Counted from the stretch's first letter, positions 16,948 through 26,244 are shown. The stretch is DNA of 64,000 bases from Streptomyces sp. MMG1533 (GCF_001279775.1 NZ_LGDG01000122.1:252830-316829), one strand, 5' to 3'. The notes: generated by a model not told the origin, from the letters alone. Program-made: numbers and translations.

Positions 16948-19924
16948 TTGAGGACGACGCCCCGCGGTCCGATCCGCTCGGCTCCGGAGCGATCAGGCCC
17001 TCCCGGTAGGCGACGGCCACCGCCTCCGTACGGCTCGCCGCGCCGAGCTTGCCGAGGATGTTCGAGACATGGACGCTGGCCGTCTTGCCGCTGATGAACA
17101 GTTCCTCGCCGATCTGCCGGTTGCTGCGGCCGAGGGCGAGGAGCCGCAGCACGTCCTGTTCGCGGGCGGTGAGGATCGTGGCCCGGTCGGCGGTGGACGG
17201 GGTGTCCGACAGGCGGCCGCGGCGGATCAGGGAGGTCAGCTGATCGAGGAGTGGCGTCGCTCCGAAGCGGACCGCCGTCTCCCGGGCCGCGCGGGCCTGC
17301 ACGGCGGCCTCCTCACGCCGGTCGGCCGCCAACAGGGCCTCGGCCAGCCGCAGTTGGCAGCGCGCCCGCTCGTACACGTCGCCGAAGTCGAACGCCTCGA
17401 CCGCGTTCGCCCAGGCCGCCGCATCCGGCCCGGTCACGGCCCGCGCCCACTCCGCCTCCGCGCGGGCCAGCCACGCCTGCCCCTCCGGCCCCTGCGGCGG
17501 GCCGGCGTCGCCGCGTGCGGCCGTGCTGCGGGCCAGGTCGCGGAGTTCCGTCGCCGTGTCCGCCCAGCCGCGAGAGCCGGCCTCGTCGCCGGTGAGGCGG
17601 AGCGCGGCGGTCCGGTCGGCCACCGCGGACAGCGCGAGGGCGGCCAGCCGGACCGTGACGTCCGGGAGGGTGCCCGCGTCGTCGGTGAGTGCCGTGACGG
17701 TGGACCGCATCCGCTCCACGGCCGCCTCCGGCTCCCCCCGCTGCGCCGCCGCTTCGGTCAGCACGATGCCCGCGACGAGGGTGCCCATCCAGTCGAACGG
17801 GCCCTCCAGCAGGGCCCGGGCCCGGTCGGCGGCCCCGAGGTCGCCACGCGCCAGCGCCACGTACAACGCGGGCGCGACCGTGTATCCGCCGGCCGCCGGC
17901 AGCACCTCGGCGTCCGCGGCCGCCGCGCCGACGCACTCGTCCCAGCGGCCCAGCGTGTACAGCACCAGCAGCCGGAGGTAGCGCATCTCCAGTGGATAAG
18001 GCGACGACAGCAGGCCCGCGCGCCGGGCCCGGTCCAGCCCCTCGGTCAGCCACGGCAGGCACTCGTCGAGGTCACCCGACTCGAAGCAGCCGACGGCGAG
18101 GTTGAACAGGGCGCGCATCTCCACCGGCGCGTTGCCCGAACCGCGCGCGAGGTCCCGGGCCTCCCGGAGCCGCTCGCGGCCCTCCGGGGTCCGGCGGCCG
18201 CCCCCTTCGAGAGTGGCCAGGGAGACGAGCAGGTCGGCCCGGGCGTCCGCCACGTCCAGTTGCTCGGCGATGGCCAGGGCCTGCCGGGCGATTCGCAACG
18301 CGGTCTCGCTCGCACCGACCTGACGCGCCGCCATGACGTGCGTGGCCGCCGCCCACACCCAGGTGCGGGACGGGGGATCGGCGGGGATCAGGGCGAGCGC
18401 CTCGCTGCTGTAGGCGAAGGCGGCCGTCAGACTGTCGACGGTCATCAGGTTCCCGGCGAGTGTGTACCGCACCCGGGCGGCCAGTTCGGAGTCCGCGTCC
18501 TGGCCGACGCCCGCGAGCGCGGCCCGGGTGAGGGAGACCGCCCGGTGTGCCTCACCGGCGTGGGCGGCGGCCGCCGAGGCGCGCAGCGTGAGCGTCACCT
18601 GGTCGACGCCCTCGCCCGTGGGCCGCTCGGTTGCGTCCACCGCCGACCACAGTTCGAGGGCGGCTTCGAGGTGTCGTAGCTCCTCGGCGGGCGCACCGAC
18701 CCGCTGGGCGTGGTCCGCGGCCTCCAGCGAGGCGGCGAGCGCCTCGGGCAGGTCGTGGCTCTCCCGGTAGTGGTGGGCCCGCTCGGCCGCGCTCTCGGCC
18801 CGGTGGCCCCGACCGGCCAGCAGCCGGGCGAACGCGCCGTGCAGCCGGGCCCGTTCCCCCGGGAGCAGGTCCGCGTACACCGCCTCGCGGGCCAGGGCGT
18901 GCCGGAAGGCGTACGTGTCGCCGTCTCCGGGTGTCAGCAGCTGGCGCCCTACGGCCTCGCGCAGCGCCGACTCCAGCTCGTCCTCGGGGATCCCCACGGC
19001 TTCTCGCAGCAGGTCGTGCTCGACGCGGCGCCCGGCGACCGCGGCCGTGCGCAGCACCTGCTGGGCGGTGTCGGAGAGCTGCTCGAAGCGGATGAGGAGG
19101 ACGTCCGCGAGCCCGCTGGGCACCCCGCCGACGTCGGTCGCGGTGGCCGCGACGAGCTCCTCCGCGTAGAAGGCGTTGCCCTCGGCGCGCTCGACGATCC
19201 GCCGGACCGTGGCGTCCGGCAGCGGACGGTCCTCCACCGCGCGCACCAGCCGTGTCACCTCGGCGTCGGCCATCGGGCGCAGCTCCAGGCGCTCCACTGC
19301 GGGCAGCCGCACCAGCTCGGCCAGCAGCGGGCGCAGGGGATGGCGGCGGTGCAGGTCGTCCGCGCGGTAGGAGGCGAACACCGCCAGCCGGTGCGTGGGC
19401 GCTCCGCCCGCCGCCCGCTGGAGGATGCCCCGGCTGAGCAGGAACCGCAGGAGGTCCCGGGAGGACTGGTCGGCCCAGTGCAGGTCCTCTAGGACGAGCA
19501 GCAGGGGAGCGATGTCCGCCAGGTCGGCCAGCACCCCCGCGATGCCCTCGAACAGCCGCAGCCGTCCGCCCATGTCCCGCACGGCGTCCGTGCCGCCGCC
19601 CAGCAGACGATCGACCACGGGATGCGCGGCGAGGGCGTCCGCGAACCGCTCGTCGCCCGCGAGCACCCCGAGGACCTCGGTGAACGGGAGATACGGCAGA
19701 CCGACGTCCCCCAGGTCCACACAGTGCCCGGTGAGCACCGTCATGCCGTCCCCGGCGGCCTGTCCGGCCACCTCGTCCAGCATCCGCGTCTTGCCGACGC
19801 CCGCGTCCCCGGCGATCAGCACCGCCCGGGCCTCACCGCCCCGGGCACGCTCCAGCAGCCCGGAGAGCCGGGCGAGTTCTTCCTCCCGGCCGATGAGCGG
19901 TGTGATGAACGAGGTCTGCGGCAC
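16913..19924 (-). CDS. Large LuxR-family ATPase regulator (LAL/MalT type)
   Basis: 1003 residues. The N-terminal AAA/STAND ATPase has a Walker A at GDAGVGKT (39-46) and a Walker B-like LLLVLEDLHWADQSS; a long central TPR-like region (~400-900) follows, and a LuxR/GerE helix-turn-helix closes the protein (LTAREQDVLRLLALGRSN, HVSNILGKLGAASRTEA, ~925-985). Such LAL proteins are activators that respond to a small molecule and often sit in catabolic or antibiotic clusters. It converges on the glycan operon with a 35-bp overlap, so it may regulate that operon, though this is only positional. Start GTG. Confidence 0.92.
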   Translation of the reverse strand: MPQTSFITPLIGREEELARLSGLLERARGGEARAVLIAGDAGVGKTRMLDEVAGQAAGDGMTVLTGHCVDLGDVGLPYLPFTEVLGVLAGDERFADALAAHPVVDRLLGGGTDAVRDMGGRLRLFEGIAGVLADLADIAPLLLVLEDLHWADQSSRDLLRFLLSRGILQRAAGGAPTHRLAVFASYRADDLHRRHPLRPLLAELVRLPAVERLELRPMADAEVTRLVRAVEDRPLPDATVRRIVERAEGNAFYAEELVAATATDVGGVPSGLADVLLIRFEQLSDTAQQVLRTAAVAGRRVEHDLLREAVGIPEDELESALREAVGRQLLTPGDGDTYAFRHALAREAVYADLLPGERARLHGAFARLLAGRGHRAESAAERAHHYRESHDLPEALAASLEAADHAQRVGAPAEELRHLEAALELWSAVDATERPTGEGVDQVTLTLRASAAAAHAGEAHRAVSLTRAALAGVGQDADSELAARVRYTLAGNLMTVDSLTAAFAYSSEALALIPADPPSRTWVWAAATHVMAARQVGASETALRIARQALAIAEQLDVADARADLLVSLATLEGGGRRTPEGRERLREARDLARGSGNAPVEMRALFNLAVGCFESGDLDECLPWLTEGLDRARRAGLLSSPYPLEMRYLRLLVLYTLGRWDECVGAAAADAEVLPAAGGYTVAPALYVALARGDLGAADRARALLEGPFDWMGTLVAGIVLTEAAAQRGEPEAAVERMRSTVTALTDDAGTLPDVTVRLAALALSAVADRTAALRLTGDEAGSRGWADTATELRDLARSTAARGDAGPPQGPEGQAWLARAEAEWARAVTGPDAAAWANAVEAFDFGDVYERARCQLRLAEALLAADRREEAAVQARAARETAVRFGATPLLDQLTSLIRRGRLSDTPSTADRATILTAREQDVLRLLALGRSNRQIGEELFISGKTASVHVSNILGKLGAASRTEAVAVAYREGLIAPEPSGSDRGASSSTRAAGRRSRGF

Positions 19925-20031
19925 ACATCCATCCTGGCACGCGGGACTGACAACGCCCCTGCCCAGCAGGGGTGGGACTCAGCGCTGCACCCCTACCCGG
20001 CAGGGAGGGACGCGGCGGCCGGGAGAAGGAA

Positions 20032-20391
20032 TCAGCGCAACGTCTCCGCCCAGTTCGCCGGCACCCGTCCCGCCGGCCCCGGCGACGGCTGCTCCTTGGG
20101 ATGGCTCACCGGAGGAGCGAGCTCGGGCCCGGCCTCGTACAGCTCGTTCGTCGCGTAGTTCCAGTACCAGTCCTCGCCGGGTTCGAAGCTCTGCACCAGG
20201 GGATGCCCGGTGGCCCGGTGGTGACCGGTGGCGTGCTGGGCGGGGGAGGAGTCGCAGCAGCCGACATGGCCGCACTGCGCACAGCGCCGCAGATGGAACC
20301 ACCATCCGCCGGCCGCGTCGCACTCCATGCACCCGGCGCCGCTCGGCGGCACGCCGGGGTCGACACCGTCGATGGCGTTGTCGCTGGTCAT
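20032..20391 (-). CDS. UBP-type zinc-finger protein
   Basis: 119 residues with the ubiquitin-protease-type zinc finger: CMECDAAGGWWFHLRRCAQCGHVGCC followed by SSPAQHATGHHRATGHPLVQSFEPGEDWYW, giving the Cys/His set and the conserved Trp and Arg pocket residues. In eukaryotes this finger binds the free Gly-Gly end of ubiquitin; bacteria have no ubiquitin, so the ligand is unknown. It starts inside the stop of the cNMP histidine kinase gene (ATGA) and is the last gene of a three-gene operon with a response regulator-TrxR fusion. Co-occurrence with that cassette suggests a joint role. Confidence 0.88.
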   Translation of the reverse strand: MTSDNAIDGVDPGVPPSGAGCMECDAAGGWWFHLRRCAQCGHVGCCDSSPAQHATGHHRATGHPLVQSFEPGEDWYWNYATNELYEAGPELAPPVSHPKEQPSPGPAGRVPANWAETLR

Positions 20392-21848
20392 ACAGGCTCC
20401 TCGGGTGCTGTGTCGGACTCCGCGGCCGTGAGGGGGAGAAGGACCTGGAAGCGGGTGTCGCCCGGCTCGGACTCGACCTGGAGCGTGCCGTGGTGCTTGT
20501 TGACGACGATCCGCCAGGAGATGTCCAGGCCGAGCCCGGTGCCCTCACCCACCGGCTTGGTGGTGAAGAACGGGTCGAAGATGCGGCCGCGGATCTCCTT
20601 CGGAACCCCGGGCCCGGTGTCGCGGAACTCCACCAGCAGCCGGTCGTTGTCGAGCGCCGTCCGCACGGTCAGCGTGCCTTCCCCGCCCGCGCCGTTGACG
20701 GCCTGGACCGCGTTGTCGATGAGGTTGGTCCACACCTGGTTGAGCTCCGCCGGGTACGCCGGGATCCTCGGGACCGTACGGTCGTACTCCTTGACCACCT
20801 TGATCCGCGGGCCGATCTTGCCCGACAGCATCAGCAGGGTGCTGTCGAGGAGTTCGTGGACGTCGGCTACCTGGTAGGGAGCCCGGTCGAGCTGGGAGTA
20901 CTGCTTGGCGGCATCGACCAGATGGGAGATCCGGGTGGTGGAGTCCTCGATCTCGTCCATCAACAGCTCGGTCTCGACCGTGTAGTTGAGCCAGCCGACC
21001 GCGCTCGGCAGCATCTCCTCGTCCACGGCGGCGGCGACCTGGTCCAGCCAGTCGATGTCGAGTCCGGCCTGCACGAAGGTGGGCGCGATCCGCCAGCCCT
21101 CGGAAATGTCGTGGTCGTCGAGCCAGTCGGTGAGGGCGTCCTCGCGGTCCGAGGCCTCCAGAGGGCTCAACGCGGGTGCCTTGGCGACGCGTTCGGCGGT
21201 GCGTTCCTGGATGTCGATGAGGTTCGCCAGGGTCTCCGGTGAGAACGAGCCCGCGGAGATCACCCGCAGCTTGTGCCGCATCTTGCCGACGCGTTCCCGC
21301 AGCGTCGCGGTGGCCCGGACGGCCGCCGCCGCGGGATTGTTGAGCTCGTGCGTGAGACCGGCGGACAACGAGCCCAGCGCCAGCAGCCGTTCGCGCTGCC
21401 CGATCGCCCGCTGGGTGTTCTTCGAACCGGAGAAGAGCCCCTCCAGCAGGTGGACCGCCATCGGGAACCACTCCTGCATGAAGCTCGCGAAGGTGTCCGC
21501 GGGCAGCACGAAGAACCGCGTCGGCTCCGTGACGCGCATCGAGTTGTTGTACACCTGCCGCACCCGGTCACCCAGGTACGCCTGCATGGACCCCGAGTAC
21601 ACCCCGCGCTGCGAGGTCCGGTTGACCTCCACGTCGTCACCGCCGACCCGGCGGGACAGCACGACCGTGCCCTCGATCATCACGTAGAAGCAGGTGGCGG
21701 GCTCGCCCTCGGTGTAGACGGGCCCGGCCTCGAACCTCTCCACCCGCCCCGCGGCGCACAGCTGGCCCAACTGCTCGGGGGACAGCTTCTCGAACAGGAA
21801 CAGCGCCCCGATCTCCTGCGGGCTGCACGGCATGAGCCGCCCGCTCAC
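20388..21848 (-). CDS. Sensor histidine kinase with N-terminal cyclic-nucleotide-binding-like domain
   Basis: 486 residues, no membrane helix. Residues ~12-125 are a Crp/cNMP-type beta barrel (FLFEKLSPEQLGQLCAAG, FYVMIEGTVVLSR). The phosphoacceptor helix carries H167 in AGLTHELNNP, the form used by kinases of the NtrB/soluble type. The ATPase domain has an N box (NLIDNAVQAVNGAGG), DTGPGV, FTTK and GTGLGLDISW. The GTG start overlaps the stop of the response regulator-TrxR fusion and its stop overlaps the UBP gene, so all three are coupled. The natural phospho-target is the receiver of the upstream fusion. Ligand of the cNMP domain is unknown. Confidence 0.9.
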   Translation of the reverse strand: MSGRLMPCSPQEIGALFLFEKLSPEQLGQLCAAGRVERFEAGPVYTEGEPATCFYVMIEGTVVLSRRVGGDDVEVNRTSQRGVYSGSMQAYLGDRVRQVYNNSMRVTEPTRFFVLPADTFASFMQEWFPMAVHLLEGLFSGSKNTQRAIGQRERLLALGSLSAGLTHELNNPAAAAVRATATLRERVGKMRHKLRVISAGSFSPETLANLIDIQERTAERVAKAPALSPLEASDREDALTDWLDDHDISEGWRIAPTFVQAGLDIDWLDQVAAAVDEEMLPSAVGWLNYTVETELLMDEIEDSTTRISHLVDAAKQYSQLDRAPYQVADVHELLDSTLLMLSGKIGPRIKVVKEYDRTVPRIPAYPAELNQVWTNLIDNAVQAVNGAGGEGTLTVRTALDNDRLLVEFRDTGPGVPKEIRGRIFDPFFTTKPVGEGTGLGLDISWRIVVNKHHGTLQVESEPGDTRFQVLLPLTAAESDTAPEEPV

Positions 21849-23521
21849 GACTGCTCCAGATACCGGTGGACGAGCATCACGGCCATGGCTCCCTCTCCGA
21901 CGGCGGACGCGACCCGCTTCGCCGACTCGGCACGGGCGTCGCCCGCGACGAACACGCCGGGAATGCTGGTCTCCAGGTGGTACGGCGGCCGGTCAAGCTC
22001 CCAGCCCGCCGGCGGCCGCCCGTCCGGGGTGAGGTCGGGCCCGGCGAGGATGAAACCGTGCTCGTCGCGCAGCACCGTGCCGTCCAGCCAGTCGGTCAGC
22101 GGGGCCGCGCCGATGAACACGAACATCCACTGCGCGTCGACGAGTTCGGTCGCCCCGCTCCCGACGTCGCGCAGCGTGAGCTGCTCCAGGTGCTCGCCGC
22201 CGTGCGCGGCCTCGACGACCGTGCCGCAGCGCACGGAGATGTTGGGCGACTCCTCGATCTGCTGGATCAGGTAGTACGACATCGACGCCGACAGCGATTC
22301 CCCGCGCACCAGCAGGGTCACCGACTTGGCGCCCCGGGCCAGGTACATCGCCGCCTGCCCCGCGGAGTTGGCGCCGCCGACGATGTACACGTCGTGGCCC
22401 TGGCAGGAGGCCGCCTCGGTCAGTGCCGAGCCGTAGAAGACCCCGCAGCCCGTCAGGTCGGTCGTGCCGGGCGCCTCCAGCTGCCGGTACGACACGCCGG
22501 TCGCCAGGATCACGCTGTGCGCGGCGATGGCCGAGCCGTCCGAGAACCGTACGACCCGGGCGGACCCGTTGATCTCCAGTCCCGTCACCTCGCGCGCGGT
22601 GAGGATCTCGGCGCCGAACTTCGACGCCTGCCGCCGGGCCCGGTCGGTGAGCTGTCCCCCCGACACGCCGTCGGGGAAGCCGAGGTAGTTCTCGATGCGG
22701 GAGCTCTGCCCGGCCTGCCCGCCGGTCGCCGACCGCTCCACGAGCACGGTCCGCAGCCCCTCGGAGGCCCCGTACACGGCCGCGCCGAGCCCGGCCGGGC
22801 CGCCGCCGATGACGACGAGGTCGTAGAAGTCCGCGGCGGGCGTCGTGGCCAGGCCCACCCGTGCGGCCAGCTCGGGGGCCTCCGGCTGGACCAGGGGCGT
22901 GCCGTCCGCGGTGATCACGAGCGGCAGCCGCTGGGCGTCCTGCCCGGCCGCCGCCAGCAGGCGCTGCCCCTCGGGCTCGTCGGCCGAGTACCAGCGGTAC
23001 GGCACCTGGTTGCGCGCCAGGAACTCCCGTACGTCCGACGACCGCGCCGACCAGCGGTGTCCGACCACCTTGGTGGCGGGCACCGGCCGGTGGTCGCTGC
23101 ACCGCCACGCCTCCAGGAGGTCGTCCAGGACCGGGTACAGCTTCTCCTCGGGCGGGTCCCACGGCTTGAGGAGGTAGTGGTCGAGGTCGACGACGTTGAT
23201 CGCGTCGATCGCCGCGTTCGTGTCCGCGTACGCGGTCAGCAGCACCCGCCGCGCCCCCGGATACACGTCCAGGGCCTGTTCCAGGAACTCGATGCCGTTC
23301 ATCTGCGGCATCCGGTAGTCCGCCAGGATCACGGCCACCAGATCACCGCGCAGCTTCAGCTCGCGCAGGGCCTCCAGCGCGGACTCGCCGGACTCCGCGC
23401 GCACGATCCGGTACGACTCGCCGTAGCGACGTCGCAGATCCCGGGCGACGGCGCGGGAGACTCCCGGGTCGTCGTCCACGGTCAAGATGACGGTCCGCGC
23501 TGCGTCCGCGGCCTGTGCCAT
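21845..23521 (-). CDS. Response regulator receiver fused to thioredoxin reductase-like FAD/NAD oxidoreductase
   Basis: 558 residues in three parts: a CheY-like receiver (~10-135; VDDD acid patch, phosphoacceptor D68 in ILADYRMPQMNG, LLKPWDPPEE), a ~90-residue thioredoxin/glutaredoxin-like linker (NQVPYRWYSADEPEGQRLL, LPLVITADGTPLVQP), and a TrxR-type flavoprotein from ~230 (LVVIGGGPAGLGAAVYG, TGGQAG, VYIVGGANSAGQAA, GVFVAGDAR). The redox CxxC of thioredoxin reductase is missing: CGVFYGSALTEAASC occupies the place. So a reductase-like output is under phosphorylation control, and probably uses another electron acceptor. First gene of the cassette; ATG with GGGAG five bases upstream. Confidence 0.9.
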   Translation of the reverse strand: MAQAADAARTVILTVDDDPGVSRAVARDLRRRYGESYRIVRAESGESALEALRELKLRGDLVAVILADYRMPQMNGIEFLEQALDVYPGARRVLLTAYADTNAAIDAINVVDLDHYLLKPWDPPEEKLYPVLDDLLEAWRCSDHRPVPATKVVGHRWSARSSDVREFLARNQVPYRWYSADEPEGQRLLAAAGQDAQRLPLVITADGTPLVQPEAPELAARVGLATTPAADFYDLVVIGGGPAGLGAAVYGASEGLRTVLVERSATGGQAGQSSRIENYLGFPDGVSGGQLTDRARRQASKFGAEILTAREVTGLEINGSARVVRFSDGSAIAAHSVILATGVSYRQLEAPGTTDLTGCGVFYGSALTEAASCQGHDVYIVGGANSAGQAAMYLARGAKSVTLLVRGESLSASMSYYLIQQIEESPNISVRCGTVVEAAHGGEHLEQLTLRDVGSGATELVDAQWMFVFIGAAPLTDWLDGTVLRDEHGFILAGPDLTPDGRPPAGWELDRPPYHLETSIPGVFVAGDARAESAKRVASAVGEGAMAVMLVHRYLEQS

Positions 23522-23650
23522 ACGTCTCCCACCCCGAGGTCGGACTCACGGCACGGAGAACCCGTGATCAAGCAGCCACCGGGCCGGTTCCCGCCCATCG
23601 TATGTTCGATCGCCCCGCTTCGCTCAGGTATGCGGGAGCCCACGGGGAGG

Positions 23651-24004
23651 TCAGCCCCGGCGCGGTCCGAGCACGCAGAACTCGTTGTCCTCGGGATCCG
23701 CAAGCGTCACCCAAGGCTGCTCGCCCTGGCCGACATCCGCGTGCCGCGCGCCGAGGGCGAGAAGGCGAGCCACCTCGGCTTCCCGGTCGTCCGGCCGGAA
23801 GTCGAGATGGAGGCGGTTCTTCACCGTCTTCGACTCCGGCACCGGTACGAAGACCAGCCCGGGAAGGCGGTCCTTCTCCGGCCGGATCTCGAACTCGTCG
23901 GGGAGGTCGCCCACGACCACCCACCCGAGCGCCTCGGCCCACCAGCGGCCCAGAGCGGCCGGATCGGCCGCGTCCACGACAACCTGCTCCCATTCCAAAG
24001 TCAT
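23651..24004 (-). CDS. VOC-family (glyoxalase-like) protein
   Basis: 117 residues, a single-domain VOC fold: EQVVVDAADPAALGRWWAEALGW opens the first beta-alpha-beta unit and HLDFRPDDREAEVARLLALGA with TLADPEDNEFCVL closes the second. The conserved His in RLHLDF and Glu in DNEFCVL are the usual metal ligands. Such short members are often of unknown substrate (antibiotic-binding, dioxygenase-like or epimerase). Divergent from the universal stress protein gene with 70 bp between starts. Confidence 0.8.
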   Translation of the reverse strand: MTLEWEQVVVDAADPAALGRWWAEALGWVVVGDLPDEFEIRPEKDRLPGLVFVPVPESKTVKNRLHLDFRPDDREAEVARLLALGARHADVGQGEQPWVTLADPEDNEFCVLGPRRG

Positions 24005-24074
24005 GCCGTCAGCGTAGTGAAGACTGGGTACCGGACCACGGGATACGGGATCACGACACAGGGAGGCCGGCAGC

Positions 24075-24947
24075 ATGACGCGCCCGATCACGGCAGGGGT
24101 CGACGGAACCGAGGAGAGCCTGGCCGCGCTGGCCTGGGCGGCCAGGGAGGCGGTGCGCCGGAGGCTGGCGTTGCGGGTGGTGCATGCCTGGCAGTACGAG
24201 CCGCACGAGGTGATCGAGGCGGCGGACCCCGACGTGCAGGCCGGATGGGCTCGGGAGGCGGTGGGCGAGGCCGCGCGCACCGTCACCGACCGGCACCCCG
24301 ACCTGGAGGTGTCCACCGACGTGGTGACGGGGGACAGCGTGGAGGCGCTGGTCGCCGCGGCGGCGGAGGCCGAGATGCTGGTCCTCGGCTCACGCGGCCA
24401 CGGCCGGGTCATGGGCTTCCTGCTCGGCTCGGTCGGCCAGCAGGTCATCGTCGACGCACAGCGGCCGGTCGTCCTGGTGCGCGCCGGGGACGAACCCTCC
24501 GCCGAGGCGGCCGGACGCGAGATCGTCGTGGGCCAGCAGGGCGTCCCGGAGGACAGCGCGGACGTGCTGCGCTTCGCGTTCGAGACGGCCGCTGCACGCG
24601 GGGCGACCGTGCGCGCGGTCCGGGCCTGGACCCTGCCTCCGGTCTTCGCCTACAGCCCGGGCTCGCTGAAGCTCCTCGACGAGGCCGGCGGCCTCGAGCC
24701 GTACGAGAAGAAGGCCCTGTCCGCGGCACTGCAGCCGTTGCGGGACCGCTTCCCCGACGTTCCGGTCGTCGAGCACGTGGAGATGGGCAGCGCCGGGCAG
24801 GTGCTGCTGTCGGTGGCCCAAGAGGCCCAGCTGATGGTCGTCGGGCGCCGCGCGCACCGTACGGCCGTCGGCGCCCGCATCGGCTCGGTCGCCCATGGCG
24901 TCCTGCACCACGCCGGCTGCCCGGTGGCCGTGGTGCCGCACGCCTGA
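24075..24947 (+). CDS. Universal stress protein with two UspA domains
   Basis: 290 residues. Domain 1 (1-~140) begins ITAGVDGTEESLAALAWAAREA and ends with the ATP-binding loop GSRGHGRVMGFLLGSVGQQV; domain 2 (~150-290) has a degenerate start and GRRAHRTAVGARIGSVAHGV. GxxGx9GS-type loops mark the ATP-binding subfamily. AGGGAGG nine bases upstream supports the ATG. Its stop is one base from the stop of the convergent DUF4032 gene, leaving no room for a separate terminator. A GGGTAC box lies 44 bp upstream but its -35 partner is imperfect. Confidence 0.9.
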   Translation: MTRPITAGVDGTEESLAALAWAAREAVRRRLALRVVHAWQYEPHEVIEAADPDVQAGWAREAVGEAARTVTDRHPDLEVSTDVVTGDSVEALVAAAAEAEMLVLGSRGHGRVMGFLLGSVGQQVIVDAQRPVVLVRAGDEPSAEAAGREIVVGQQGVPEDSADVLRFAFETAAARGATVRAVRAWTLPPVFAYSPGSLKLLDEAGGLEPYEKKALSAALQPLRDRFPDVPVVEHVEMGSAGQVLLSVAQEAQLMVVGRRAHRTAVGARIGSVAHGVLHHAGCPVAVVPHA

Positions 24948-24948
24948 G

Positions 24949-26187
24949 TCAGTCGGCGGAGGGGGTGGGCTGGAGCGTCTCGCGCGCCTTGGGAAGGATG
25001 TTGTTGATGTAGTCCTCGACGGCCGTGTCCAGCCCGATGTCGTGCTGCGCGCGCTCGGACAGGTACCAGCGGTGTTCCAGCAGCTCGTGGTAGATCTCGG
25101 CCGGGTCCATGGAGCCGCGCAGGTCGAGCGGCACGGCCCGCACGGTGGGGCGGAAGACGTCCCGCACCCAGCGGTGCGCGAGCACCTCGGGGCGGGCCGC
25201 GAGCGGGTCGCCCGGGGCGTAGTCGTCCTGGGTGGCCATCCAGGACTCCAGGTCGCTCAGGAGCCGACGCGCCTGGTTCTCCTCGGTGTCCAGGCCGGTC
25301 AGCCGCAGCAGCTGGCGCTGGTGGTGGCCCGCGTCCACGACCTTCGGCACGAAGGTGACCGTGTCGCCGTTGGAGGAGTGCTCGATCTGCATCTCGGCCA
25401 CGTCGAAACCGAGCTCGTTCAGACGGCGGATCCGGCGCTCGATGTAGTGGTACTTGCCGGCCGGGTAGACGGACGTGCGGGTCAGCTCCTGCCACAGGCG
25501 TCCGTAGCGGGCGCAGATCTCCGTGCCGAACTCGATCGGGTCCACGGAGGGGTGCAGCGCCCCGGACGCCTCCAGGTCGAGCAGTTCGCCGCTGATGTTC
25601 ACCCGGGCCAGGTCGAGGTCGTAGTCGCGCTGCCCGGTGCTGAGCTGCGGGTGCAGGTCACCGGTCTCCGCGTCCACCAGGTACGCGGCGTAGGCGCCCG
25701 CGTCACGCCGGAACAGCGTGTTGGACAGCGAGCAGTCGCCCCAGGCGAACCCGGTGAGGTGCAGCCGCACCAGCAGCACCGCCAGCGCGTCCATCAGCCG
25801 GTGCATGGTCGCGGGCCGCATCGTCGTCTCGAACATCAGCCGGTACGGCATCGAGCCGCCCAGATGCCGGGTGACCAGCACCGACTCCAGCGGGGCGTCG
25901 CCCGCGTCGGTGCGTCCGGTGACCACGGCCAGCGGGTCGACCGCGGGGATGCCGAGCCGGTCCAGGTCCCGCAGCAGTTCGTACTCGCGCAGCGCCGGGC
26001 GCTCGGCGAGCTCCTTGACGGCGATCACCTCGTCGCCGGCGCGGGCATAGCGCACGACGTGTCGGGAGATGCCGCGGGGCAGCGGCACGAGGTACTCGTC
26101 GGGCCACTCCTCCAGGGGGAGATGCCACGGCAGCTCCAGCAGGAGCGCGGGGTGCTCCGGGTTGGTCGCGCTGATCTGCAGGGCCAT
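24949..26187 (-). CDS. DUF4032 protein with kinase-like fold
   Basis: 412 residues from the ATG at 26187. The first ~230 residues resemble lipopolysaccharide kinase/RIO-like folds: AVKEL gives the lysine, WGDCSLSNTLF the catalytic-loop Asp and Asn, and LVDAETGD the metal-binding Asp. The C-terminal half (DUF4032) is rich in conserved acidic and aromatic residues (RRIRRLNELGFDVAEMQIEH, LLEHRWYLSERAQHDIG). The substrate is unknown. A GTG 17 codons earlier (26236-26238) lies only 4 nt from AAGG and is less likely. It is downstream of the MBL hydrolase gene (short gap), so both may be one operon. Confidence 0.82.
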   Translation of the reverse strand: MALQISATNPEHPALLLELPWHLPLEEWPDEYLVPLPRGISRHVVRYARAGDEVIAVKELAERPALREYELLRDLDRLGIPAVDPLAVVTGRTDAGDAPLESVLVTRHLGGSMPYRLMFETTMRPATMHRLMDALAVLLVRLHLTGFAWGDCSLSNTLFRRDAGAYAAYLVDAETGDLHPQLSTGQRDYDLDLARVNISGELLDLEASGALHPSVDPIEFGTEICARYGRLWQELTRTSVYPAGKYHYIERRIRRLNELGFDVAEMQIEHSSNGDTVTFVPKVVDAGHHQRQLLRLTGLDTEENQARRLLSDLESWMATQDDYAPGDPLAARPEVLAHRWVRDVFRPTVRAVPLDLRGSMDPAEIYHELLEHRWYLSERAQHDIGLDTAVEDYINNILPKARETLQPTPSAD

Positions 26188-26244
26188 GGTTCGCGTGTCC
26201 TCATCTTGCGTATCGCGTACTGCCTCGGTGATCGTCACCTCACC

